DNA of 64,000 nucleotides from Strongylocentrotus droebachiensis (taxonomy: Eukaryota; Echinodermata; Echinoidea; Camarodonta; Strongylocentrotidae), in the NCBI GenBank assembly GCA_035222895.1, contig JAVYIG010000872.1, forward strand, positions 248,001 to 312,000. The letters run 5' to 3'. Positions 1-12,000 of this stretch are shown here, one piece after another. A program made the position numbers and the translations under genes. The notes under the pieces are model-generated. The model was not told the origin of the DNA. It was given only the letters and a program-made list of their open reading frames with translations, and searched no databases. Position 1 is the first letter of the stretch, and every line of letters starts with the position of its first letter.

Positions 1-367
1 AACCAAAAACAAAAGCGCCCCCCCCCCCCTTATTCGCCGGCCGGCTGAGTCGGCACTAAATTGTGTATTAGGTTTGGCTCCCCCCCCCCCCCCTCCCCCT
101 TTGTCGCCGGCTGGAGCCTCTGCAGGCGAGGATCCACGGGGGGGGGGGGGGGGCTGACGGTTAAAAAAAAATAGTGGTCTCACCCCCCCCCCCCTGCTTA
201 TTCATCGGCTGACTGAGTCGGCGCAAAATATTTCCTGAAAAATTGGACAATAAAGTGCCTCCTACCCCCCCCCCCCCCCCGCTTATTCACCGGTGCATGG
301 CTGAGTCGCAATTAATATTTTCTCACGGATTGGCCCCCCCCCCCAAAAAAAAAAAAAAATATCCAGC

Positions 368-404
<37 letters not shown>

Positions 405-490
405 GATTTGGCCCAAACTTGCCCCCCCCCGGCCCCCCACTGAAACTTTCAAATTTAATTTTAGTGGGTTTTTTTAAGCCCCACTGCACT
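1..490. repeat. Homopolymer-rich degenerate tandem repeat
   Basis: At least three loose repeats of a poly-C run, then GCTTATTC, then CCGGCTGAGTCGGC-like sequence, with long poly-C, poly-G, poly-A and poly-T runs. Reverse-complement traces of the same motif occur at about 31755-31795 and 43750-43785, which suggests pieces of one transposon family. Run lengths are likely unreliable in the assembly. Confidence 0.55.
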
Positions 491-3080
491 AGTTTGGTCA
501 GGAGGGATTAAACTTCCCTGCATGGTCACTGACAGGTGGTTATCTCATCAAATAAGCTCTCAATTATTAAAAATTATAGAAAATGGGGACCATGGGGGAC
601 CATGGGGGACCACTGGTCACCGATTAGGCATTGTTTGCTATGTAGAGGGCGCAAGTAGCTATACGTAGTACAGTGGGGCTACAACCGTGTGGATATTCCT
701 TAATTTTTCGGATGAAAGAGACTTTCTAGAATCAATAATATATTATGATAATTATGATGTGCTGTGATGTGATGTGATAATTATGTTATGATATGATTCT
801 CAGTCCTTTTTATATCAATCAACACAAAATAATATAAACAGTCCTTATAAGGACAACGCACATGCATTGTTGTACAGCAAAAATACTCTCAAATTTATCT
901 TTTCGCCATGCAAACAAAGTTTGAATTTGTTTGTTGATAAGTGAAAAGGGATAACAACAAAAGCTCAATGACCTGAATAATCTCGATTTCCCCACTTGAC
1001 ATAATATATCCTATCCTAACGAGGTTCTTCGCAAAATGAATTTCATTGAATAACCGTCATTCGTGAAACTTGTTTAGATAAAGAAGATTAGGAGGGTGTC
1101 ATTACGGAGGTAGATTAAAAGGATAGAACCCTAATGATCTCCTTTTGTAAGGTTCCGATTAACCCCGCTGCCGCCCTGCTGTTAAAGAACTACCGCACAG
1201 AGCACAATGAATACAGTTACTTACCATCAAAGAAGACCAAAGGAAATCCCTTTTTTTTTTTTTTTTTGGGGGGGGGGGGTGTCGATATAATTAAAGTTTT
1301 AGAGTGATTATCTATACCCATTCTATTGAACGTGTGTGTGTGATAGAGAGAGAGAGAGAGGGGGGGGGGGGGGGGAGGGGGGTGCGCAGAGGAAGAATAT
1401 GAGCAGCCCAGCGTGCCAGGTTATATTGATTTCTTTCTTTTTTCTTCATGGGCATATGAACAGGGGGTGGCATTGTATGCCGAGTATACCAAATTAATGT
1501 GGGATTTGTGGTATATTCATAAGTATTACCAATGATCGCACTTTTAAAGTTGGGAGATTGTAGCCTGTAGGGGCGGCTCTATATTGGGTTGGGGGCTCAA
1601 ATCCCCCCCCCCCCAAAAAAAAAAAAAAAAAAAAAAAAAAAAACGCTCCCGGTTGTCTGTACATGTTACAGACCTATACTTATGACCCAGAATTTTGAGG
1701 TTTGGGGAGGCAAGCCTGACCTTTTTATGTGTGTGTGGATTGAAACAGTAGGGCTAAACGGCATGTACCCCTTTGGCTTTTTAAGAAGTATGGGCGACCG
1801 AATATTAATAGTATTAACGAGTTGAGATGAGGAACATAGAATATATAATCTATACTTCCTTATTTTCCTCACACCCTTGTAGGCCATGTTCCTCATCCCA
1901 GCTGGTTAAAACCATTAATATTGAGTTGCCAATACCTCTTAAATATTGATAAGTACGAATGTTTATATCATATAAGAGTATATAGTCAAGCGCCACGCTC
2001 AGTCCGACCCCGTCTTACTTCCCCAAGAATACTTTTATCCTACACATGCAGTAGGCCAATATCATTTCAAAAATGCTTAGCCGATGACGGTGTAATTACT
2101 TCTCGAAGTTGAGTTAAATAAAGTCAGCCGATATGTTTCAACTCACCGTATCCGCGCCAAAGAAACTAGTTCGATGACTAGTGTTGTATCTCCGAGTATG
2201 ATGATAAAACATTCTGGTTCCTAAATTCTGCATGGTCGTCGAAGGATTTGGCAGAAGGAATTAAAACAAAATGATTTTCCGTCTTCAGAAAGATGAACTG
2301 AAAGTGTATGTGATAAAAAATCATCTGAAAGTGCACGCTTCTAATGAAAAACAAAATACGGAGATCCACTTGGATGCTTAGACCGATTAGATATTTTGTA
2401 TATGAAGTCCCTTCTTATCCTATAACAAAATGAAGGAATTAACCCACTTGTGATCTGTCAAGTTGCCGTTTTCTTTGGAGCAGTTAGCAAATTAGGAGGG
2501 CACCTTTAATCGCTAGAGCTTAGTGTCTCAAGAACCTCCTTTTAATTGAATTTCACAGAGACGTAAAGAAGGACGTCACAAGAGCCGATTTGAAAAGAGT
2601 TTTCCCGTCATATAGGCCTAGCTATTCAGCAACGCCGCTCTGAGTGAACGCACAGCAGGATTCTTTCTACACCATTCTATTTTTGTCTAAGCATAGGGGC
2701 TGCAAAAGAAATATGCACAGAATAGCAGTTGACAAAACGGGTGAAAAACAAATCAAACAAACCGAAAATTGAAGGCAAAGGGAGCCTGCTTTTCTTAATT
2801 GCCCAGCTAGTTGAAAGAAAAGGTGTCGCCCCAATGCCAACGTTGTGTTAACATACAATGAGGTCCGACTTGCGTTGGGCAAGTCTCGGGTTACAGAAAT
2901 GCTCATCTTTGTAGATGTATAGGCCTTAATGTAGACCAGTATGACAAGCGAAAGTAAGAATGAGAAGAACAGAAGATGGAAAAGGAGAGCTAGAGAGGAG
3001 GAGGAGGAGGAGGAGGAGGAGGAGAGAGAGATCCTAATTACTTCAACAGTTGAAAACAAAAACTAAACTTTTCGTATGTA
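491..3080. other. No gene recognised; simple-sequence tracts
   Basis: AT-rich sequence with poly-T/poly-G at 1251-1280, GA/G tract at 1345-1382, poly-C/poly-A at 1602-1643 and a (GAG)n run at 2995-3028. The open frames here are short and low-complexity, and I support none as genes. Confidence 0.5.
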
Positions 3081-3649
3081 TATTACTCCAGACTAATCTG
3101 TTTAGTTTGGAAGTGCATCACATTGAGAAAAATAAGCTATATCAATGAAAGAAACACCCACATTGCCAAGTCACTCGAGAATAGAAAAAAAAATAGACTA
3201 TGATGGATATATTTAGGATATATTTTTTAGGATACCGGCATATATTTTTTCCCTTATATAGATATATTCAATATTATAACAATCACCTTGGACCCCATAG
3301 AAGAAGTCTTGTCTCTATGGCTTGACTGAACTGGGTAGCCTTCCGACTTCATTATTGTCTTCTTCTTTTCTTTTTTACATTGTACATTATGTTTGTTTTA
3401 AATGTCTATTTATATTATGTTTTAAATGTTCTGTATATATCATGTTTTTATTGTGAATTCGGAGAATAAATACATCAACATGAAGGAAGAGGAGAAGAAA
3501 AAGAAGAAAGCAGAAAAGGGAAGGGAAAATAAGAAAAAGAAGAAGAACCAAAACGTCAATGACGTAGCGCTCATCCGCATCTCGCAACAACAAATGTCGT
3601 AAATTTTATGTAGTACACTTTTGAACTGGTCAAAAAATAAAAATGTGAT

Positions 3650-4110
3650 TTCATTTAGCTGTACAAGATTAAATAGAAACTAAAGGAAATGGAATATAAA
3701 GGAGAAGAAGCATTTTTGTGGTTTTTAAATTATTTTTGGAATAAATTTTCATAAATTACCATAATCAATCAATGGAGCAAAATCTCAAAATAATGTGTAG
3801 AAGTTTAGTGTTCCAAATTTAGCTTTACCAGATAAGGCACACCAAATCAAAATCGGTCAAGAAATGAGGGAGAAGAGGCAATTGTTGTTATTTTTGGAAT
3901 AAATTTGCATAAATTACCATAATTAATTAATGGAGAACAATTTCAAAATTCTGTGTAGAAGTTTAGTGTACCAAAGTTAGCTCTACCAGATAAAGCAAAC
4001 CAAATAAAAATCAGTCGAGAAATGATGTAAAAGAAGCATTTTGAAAACTGGACGGACGGACGACGGACGCCATGGCATAAGCTCATCCGGCCCTTCGGGC
4101 CGGATGAGCT
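3650..4110 (+). mobile_element. Tandem-repeat element with terminal hairpin (HINE/Helentron-like?)
   Basis: Two units of about 158 bp (ATTTTTGGAATAAATTT...CATAAATTACCATAAT at 3731 and again at 3889), then a GACGGACGGACGACGGACG run (4051-4069), then a perfect palindrome AGCTCATCCGGCCC-TTC-GGGCCGGATGAGCT at 4080-4110, followed by A. Short tandem repeats plus a 3' hairpin next to CTAA resemble non-autonomous Helitron/Helentron elements. Confidence 0.55.
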
Positions 4111-5688
4111 AAAAATGAAAAGTAGAAGAAATTTCGAGTTTCACGATTCAGAAAATTATTCAAAACCCAAGGCCAACCAAGAAAATATTTTTATTTCTAA
4201 TCGCCAAATAATTCTTCCAAAAGCGGATCGCAGTCAAAAGCCGAATGTCTGCAGTGTGACAAGTAAGTGGCCATATCTCGATAGTGGTCATGCACTTTGT
4301 CTAGCTCGAGAGAGAGAAATGTGTGTTGTAGAACTTGTATAGAAAGACCACCTGTCTACAGTGGCTATTTTTCTGTTTCCCTCGGAAGGCATTAATAACG
4401 GGTTTAATTGAAGTATCTGGAAAAATATATTACCTGTCCATATAGACTGATATCATCTCATTGACTTTGGCAATAGAAATAAAATATTCAAAATAAGCAC
4501 ACTTATTATCCCTTTTTAAAGCTTTTATTTGATAAATATCTTTGACATGTTTGATCCATTAAACATTGAAGTGGAAAATAGTACTCTTTGCATGCATGTA
4601 AACAGACTGCAATAATAACATGGAAGCATATTTGCGTTTTCACTTGATGCAGGGATATCGCTTATACAATTATATATAATTGAGATGAATTATGCACATT
4701 TAAGTACATTTCAGTACAATTAAGTCCTAAAAACATGTTGAAGAAACAAGTACCGGTACAAGATGAAACCATTGCAATCCTTGGTCCAAAAGAGAAAATA
4801 AGTATGAATGCCTGTTCAAAAGAATAATCATGTGAGCATCAAATAACAAATAACATAGTCTGTCATGTCTTTACCAAAGATAATGAATTGGGATAATGCA
4901 TTCCATAGAGTGGAGTCTTGTTACTAAAAAACATTTTAATATTAAGTTCTAGGTTTTAATTGTACAATGTATCATCACTGTTTCTCACAAACTTTAATAA
5001 AAAAGGAAACATCACAGAATAATAATACTAGGACAAACTTATTAGAATGGCAGGAAGGAAGTTGTACCATGAATTTCTTCCTTTGACTGTCTCCCTCTAT
5101 TGGTCTTGCTGATATAGGTCGAATTACAAGACAATGCAAAATGGTTCAAGGTGGATTTTCTTGACAAGGCAGTACAATAATATTGAGATTAATTGGCAAA
5201 GGCATACAGGTACTATGATATATTTTTCTTACTGTATGGACCAAAACATGTATGATTATGATTCTATTACCTAGCAAAATATATATCTGTATCGGTAGAC
5301 AGCTTTTATACAAGGTTTCATAAAATGATGCGAGTACATGTAAGTAAATTGATTATTTTGTTGTTGTATTGAATGCCAACCATATTAGATCATCTGTATG
5401 AAAAATTAACAATTTACATGAATCTGTATGTTAAATGACCAAAGTCCATATATCTATGCATTACACAATTAAAAATATTATAATATTCATTTGATTGGTC
5501 ATGTGCAATATAATTTCATTGAAAATTGACTCTTTGGCTGAATTTGATATTTACACCTCTCACCTCATGAAATCAACATCTAGTAAGATCACCCATCTAA
5601 AATAATAAATAATTCATGAGCTAAAAGTACATAAAATGACTTTGTAAGTATATATTCTATTGGCTGATGCATTGTGATCACATGACAT

Positions 5689-6261
5689 CTAAAGGGATAT
5701 CCAACCCAAATAGACAACTAGGCCTACTCTAAAAGAAAGCAGAAAAATCAGAGATTGAAGCAAACTGATGAAAGTTCCAATTAAATCTGACTAAATATAA
5801 GAAAGTTATGAATTTTTGAAAACTTGTAATCACTATACGTATGGGCACTTAAAATTGGCTGAAGCGGTAATGTCAATATGATGAAGTGTCGGACTACTTT
5901 TCCCATCTGTTCCAACACATAAAATGACTTTAACTTTTCTAAAACTCACTGGTCAGGAGGGTCTATTCTTTTTTGAGGACCTATATAGTAGTGCCCCAAA
6001 GGAGAAGGAATTTACGAGAAAAACAGAAATTAATGATATTTTTGTACACTGCAAGTGGGAGAGTTATCCATGTCCTATGTCACAATCCACTGACCGAACT
6101 ACCAAATTGAGATTCGCATAGACTAAAGTGATCTCATATTTCAAACATTCATAGCTTTCTTACTATTGGTCCGATTCATTTAAAACTTTTGCCCTTCTGT
6201 TTCTGTTATTTTTCTGGTTTCATACAAATAAACATATTACAAGGGTGGGATTGCCCTTTAA
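5689..6261. mobile_element. TTAA-inserted MITE, family 1, copy 1
   Basis: Ends CTAAAGGG at 5689 and CCCTTTAA at 6261. Unit B has the empty site TTTAAAG at about 27908-27915, so this is a clean insertion at TTAA. The interior is shared with 22786-23420 and partly with 40500-40995. Confidence 0.75.
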
Positions 6262-8248
6262 ATTATTTCTTTATGGTGCATTGGCTTGTATCAATAACTT
6301 CAATTTTTAGCACATTAGCAAAGTGTGCATCCATGCTACCCATCATACGTATACACATGTTTGATTTTTTGCACTGTTTTTGTTCTGCGCTGTAGACAAT
6401 GAAAGCAAATTGGGATTGGGGAGTTTAAGAGAAGCAAGGCATATATAAAATATCCTCATTATCATATCCCCTGACAAATTTTACATGCACATCTTCATTC
6501 TGTATACCGTAGCATATATTCAAATAAAAATTAAAAGAATTTCCCTCATGCAATATCATATCTAATCTTGGCCAAAGAACCTAAGACTTAACACTCACAA
6601 AATGCTAAATATCAGTTAATATAATTTGGTAAAGAGCAGAGCAGAGCATGCAATATTCATAAAATAAATAATACATGTACTTAAGTAATATAATGTCATA
6701 GATCTGATACTGATCTAAAATCAGTTTAATACCATTATTATAATACTATCATTTGATTTGCTGCATAATTGAGATTCTGCTGAAACTGAAAGACACCCGT
6801 AAATGCCTTTAACAAAAAGACAATCCAAGAGGTTCAAACAACATTTCCGTTACCAAAAATCAATGATAGACTTAACATAGCATGATAGCACCATTTCATA
6901 TATAAATATTAAAAGACTGGAGTACTAAGTATAGACTGGAGTACTAAGTATGGTATTTTTCAGTAGAAATTATTGAATAGATTTCAAAAACAGTTGCATG
7001 CACATGAAAAAAATAGCAGTACGGTATACAAATACAAAAATAACAATTTGTTGGGGGGTACTCTGGAAAGATAAAAGTGCAAATGGAATTTTTTCAAATA
7101 TATAGGGAAATTCCTCATGTATTAAAAAGGAGTGAGTATTAATGGTTTATTGTGAGATATAAAGAAGCTGTGAAAGGTCAAAAATGAGCAATTGTCCAGG
7201 TGCCAATGACCCCTAAAATCCTACAGGGCAACCTAACACTCCTGCTTGTTGCCCCTGTGATGTATTCTGAGTTCTGATGTCGATCTTTTAAACAGCTTAC
7301 TCTACATGTACACAACAAACTAAAAGAGTGATTCAATGCTAAGTGTCTCATACAATATGTGACATTCATCCATATGTTCCATCCATGAATCAAACATCTC
7401 TTGATAAGACTAAAGGTAGTGATACCAGAAGGATGCAATATTCAATGGTCATGCCAAGAGATTCTTCACGTTTCGATGGAATATGTGGAAAAGGGACATA
7501 TGTCGTACGCCCCCCAAATTGAAATTTGCAACCTAAGTAATCAACCATCTGGCAACCAAACTCACCACTTTGCCCGGCCCCCCACTCCGGGGTCGGAGGG
7601 ACCGCATGCATGTTCCCACTTCCCAATATCTCTGGTAAAGGGGTACATTTTTGCGCGACAAAGTCCGGCCGGTCATTGACTTTCACAGCGGAGATAGGGG
7701 CTTACTTTTTAAAACCGGTAGAGGGAACATGTATACGCGTATCCTAAATAACACCCGAGTGGGGGGGGGGGGCACTTGGCTTATACCTTATGTACTTAGA
7801 ACAGGATCATATTGCACCTCATGAAATATTGTTACTGTACCATCTTACTCATAGATATTAGATACATATATATTTGCACAGCTGCGATTGTATATGAGCA
7901 GTAATTTTAATGCTTTTATACTGCTTGTTTTACATGGGTGCAAAGAAAGACAGTACACATACAAGTATGTGCTTGCATGCAAGCTCAAAGCAACCTAGAG
8001 CTTTAAAGTCCTATCCAAAGGAATTTGTTATTGAGAACGCCTTGAACTTGATTTACTTTGTGTCTAATAAGGGCCACTGTTTGATGCACTGAGCAACACT
8101 GCCCTTTTAAGCATTTGTAAGCTTGGAAGCCAAAACAAATTTTAACCACTTTGAACACGTTTACAACATGAAATTAATACAGCTAAAATTATCCGGACAT
8201 TCTGATAAAAGATATATCATAATCATTTAAATAGTGACATCAACATGA
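6262..8248. other. Intergenic sequence, no gene recognised
   Basis: 6262-7030 matches unit B (27915-28270 and 30290-30450). 7055-8248 is missing from unit B and holds a GC-rich stretch (7560-7700) and a poly-G run (7758-7771), but no supported coding region. Confidence 0.5.
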
Positions 8249-8519
8249 TAATAATAATAATATTAATAATAATAATAATCTTTTAAAGTCCACTCCAAAT
8301 TTTATTAAGTTAAACCGAAAATGGAAATTCTTTTTGCCCAATTGATCGTGAGCCCAGCAGCCACTGAGCAGCGCCAGATCGACGTTGCTTTATCCCTTAT
8401 TGTTGAACACCAAAAAAGGTAGCAGCAAATCCTGTCTTTTGGTATGACGCGGCCGGGCTTCGAACCCACTACCTCCCAGGTGTGAGGCGGACGCTCTACT
8501 GACTGAGCCAACACACCGA
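8249..8519 (-). mobile_element. tRNA-derived SINE
   Basis: Minus strand, starting near 8519. Box A-like TGGCTCAGTCAGTAGAGCG (8493-8511) and box B GGTTCGAAGCC (8456-8466) are about 35 bp apart, as in tRNA genes. An unrelated body follows, ending in an AAT/ATT microsatellite (8249-8279). There is no CCA-ready acceptor stem, so it is a SINE rather than a tRNA gene. It lies in a part of unit A that is absent from unit B. Confidence 0.78.
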
Positions 8520-8909
8520 TGACAAAGAAAAGCCAAGAAGTTTACAAGTTAGGCCACAAATCAACAAGATTGTGACTGTACCTTCAGATTAAACGTTTCA
8601 GCCCATATTCCACAAAAATTTAAACCCAACGATGTGCTTAAGCTTTATTCAAAATGAGGTTGAACAATGGAAGTTAGTCCGAGGTCTAACATTTCCTTTG
8701 TTAAACGTGATCTTAGACCTAAGGACTGGTTTAACTGAATTGGTAGAATACGGACCGATATGTTAACACATTGGATATGCTTACACGTTCATTCAACATG
8801 CATTTACCATGGCTTCCATCTCAAGTTATTTCAGACTTGGTATTCGGCGGGTCAAACTTCCATCTTGTCTCATTCATTCATTCGTTCTTTCTTCTGTACC
8901 ATGTGATTA

Positions 8910-9055
8910 TTAAACCTTGGGTGGCCAACGCTCATCTATGATACAGTAATTCCATATGATGTGATTGATGATTAGTAGAATACACGGCATCAGTCCAACG
9001 CAGCCAGCAAAGAGGAATGCCATCTGATAGCTGTTGGTCTGGTCTAAAATGTACC
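8910..9055 (-). CDS. Copy A exon 4 (TM12 and C-terminus)
   Basis: Acceptor ACTCAG|GGTACATT. Encodes GYILDQTNSYQMAFLFAG, TM12 and IIDERWPPKV, then TAA. Relative to copy B, an extra 4 bases after AAGG shift the frame and bring in the early stop. Confidence 0.83.
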
Positions 9056-12000
9056 CTGAGTGTAAGAGTGTAAAAGAGTAAAACAAAATATACAGAAATT
9101 AGACAAGTTTGAGGGCTGAACCAGTGAACTTATTATTTCATACTCATTCTATTCTATTCAAATACAAATGTTCACAAGTGTCACCAAAATGAATACTAAA
9201 TTTGGCAGATTTCATGCATAACAAAGATTGATGTTTTACCACTGAACCTTGAAAAGATATCTTATGTACAGTACTTTGTTCAACACATCTGGGGGTGTTT
9301 TAAAAAGATCCTAAGTTGGACTTATCTCAAAGTTGGACTTAAGTATTATGGAAAGCCGTTAGCATCTTTGAAAATATTTTGTAAAAGTTATTTTAAAAGG
9401 CATGTTGATTCAAATCTTTTATATTTTCTGTTATCAAGGAGATTTCATGTTCTTAATGTGGAATTTATGAAAAGTCTAAAATACTTTTGAGTATGTTTTT
9501 TGTAAGGCTACAAATGGCTCTCCATAATGTTTAAGTCCAACTTAGAGTTAAGTTCGACTTAGGATCTTTGTGATACACCCCCCCCCCCCTCCCATGTGCA
9601 TAGGTGACATCAGTTTGAAGGAGGCTTTTTACCCTGCTGATATCAATTTGAGTGTCTATAGATTTTGTTTAAAAAGGGAAACCAAAATTGCTACTTGAAC
9701 AGATATGGAATGATGATAATTCAAGAGCAAGCAAATAACATTTATGACTGCATTATCTACTAGAGTTATCAAAAGACAAATATTTGGATGACCTCCATAT
9801 GCCCATTAAAGGAAGAACAGAAATAAGGATATTATGCACTATAAACACTATAAACCTATGCAAACAGCGCATAATTTGTGTCAAATCCTTCTTGTTGTCT
9901 TTTACTTAATGCGGGACTGCAATACTTGAATTCTAAAAAACTAGATGGACCTTCGACTGCCTGCAGTCGAAAATGATGCCTCCGCCATAGAGCGATTTTA
10001 CTAACAAAAACGGAGGCAATTTTAAAAATTCAAGTTTGATTGTAATCCATTGACAGGATCTCGGAATATTGTAATTACAAGCTTTTTTTCATATACATGT
10101 ATGACCCTTTGATCTTTGACCTCATGACCCTAAACTCTAATCAGTTCATGGCTCTGCAAGATACATAAATGTCCTGAGTTTGATAGTAATCCATCTGTCA
10201 GTTCTAATGATAACGTGATCACAAGATATTTTTGCATACATAGTAAGCCCTGTGACCTTTGATGTTTGACCTTGTGACCCCAAAATCTAATCAGTTCACG
10301 ATTCATACATGACCTAAGTTTGTCAGGAATCCATCAATTGGTTCTTGAGATAACACAATTATCTGTTTTTTCATACATAATGAGCACTGTGACCTTTGAC
10401 CTCGTGACCCCAAAATCTGGTAATCAACTCATTAGCTCTGCATGATACATACACGCCCAAGTTTGGCAGGAATCCATCAATCAATTCTTGAGATAACGCG
10501 ATAACGAGAACGGGACGTACACTTGTGCGTACGTACGGATGAACAACCCGAAAACACAATGCCTCCGGCTACTTCGTAACGGAGGCATCAAAACATACTC
10601 ATTGAAAACAACATTGAAAACTGACAGAGATACCTCTCAGTCACTAAAGACATGGAAAAATGGCAAGAACCGCACCTTTGTCTAAGACAAAATAGGATTA
10701 TACAAATTATGGCAAGATCCTTGAGATCAACCAATCTACTCTGTTGTAACTAAACTTCATTTAAATTGAAAAGATAAAGAAGAACAAAAGAATTTAGAAA
10801 TATGCGTGTCTCCTTTGTACATTTTAAAGATCTAACGTGCATAAAACCTGTCCTCTAAGAAACAAAAGGCCGGACTACTGAGAATTGGAAATGTCTGCCA
10901 TTGCTTTTAATATACCTCATACCGGGTACATAGATTGTCATTCACTGATTGGTCAAAACTATATCACATGACAAGGAGCATTTCGATCTATCAACTATCA
11001 TTGCGTCAGAGGGTTTGATAGCTACTAACAAACCCTGGGATAGGACTCCTAACCCCTCCGCGACTTTTGCGCACACAATTTTTTTGAGTTGCTAGGCTAC
11101 CGCATGCGCAATCGCACGGTTATGCGCAGCGCGTAGGAATTCAATACTCTTGCCTATGACTTGATATTGGATTTTTCTTATTCTGGTGAGTAAATTCCTC
11201 TTGATCTTGTTTCCTGTTTTTTAGAGCTAGATCTAGACCTACAGCTAGACATAATCATGAATCAATAAAAAGGATGAGGTATACATGTATAAAACAAATA
11301 TAGACTGCTGTGTAATCGGATCATGGTGGGAACTACCACTCCCTCGGTGGTGTTCACACCGGCCCTTCTATCACCCCCTCGGCTTCGCCTCAGGGTGATA
11401 GAAGGGCCGGTGTGAACACCACCTTGGGAGTTATAGTTCCCACCATCATCCTCATGAGCAGTCAATATTTGTATACTCCTGACAAGATCTAGTGGTATCC
11501 AGGCTTGTTAAGGAGTTCCTGGCATCATCCAGACCTTCTTACCTGAGAGAGTAGAACTTGTCATGATCCCGATGCATACCGATAAGAGCACCATGCCAAT
11601 CCCGCCTGGAAACCGGTGCAACGGAACCACATGTCGAACAATAACCGTCTGAAGAGGTATGTAAATGCCGGATGCAATGCCGACACCTGACGCACAAGCT
11701 ACCATGACGGCATAGCTACTGGTGCTTGGAGCAACAAACACAGCTACCGCAGCGAGGGCATACGCAAAAGCTGACAAAAATATCTGATGTATGTGACCTG
11801 TGTTAAGGAGTAGGCCGTGAGTTGCTCGAGCAATCATGTTCGTTAATCCAACAACGGAGACTAAAAATGCTGCCTCGATTCTTGGAATGCCTTTCAGTAC
11901 AGCGCAGGTTACAGCATGAGCCAAATATGTCCCATACACAGTACCTCCCATCAGTGCGATTGGTAGGTAACATGCAAATACGCGATTCTCCCATATGAGT

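Noticed and set aside
2667-3059. 130-residue open frame, minus strand
   Set aside because: Begins in a (GAG)n microsatellite read as poly-Ser and has no domain or splice context.
8456-8511. Functional tRNA gene
   Set aside because: Box A and B are present but the stems do not form a full cloverleaf, and the body and AT-rich tail mark a SINE.
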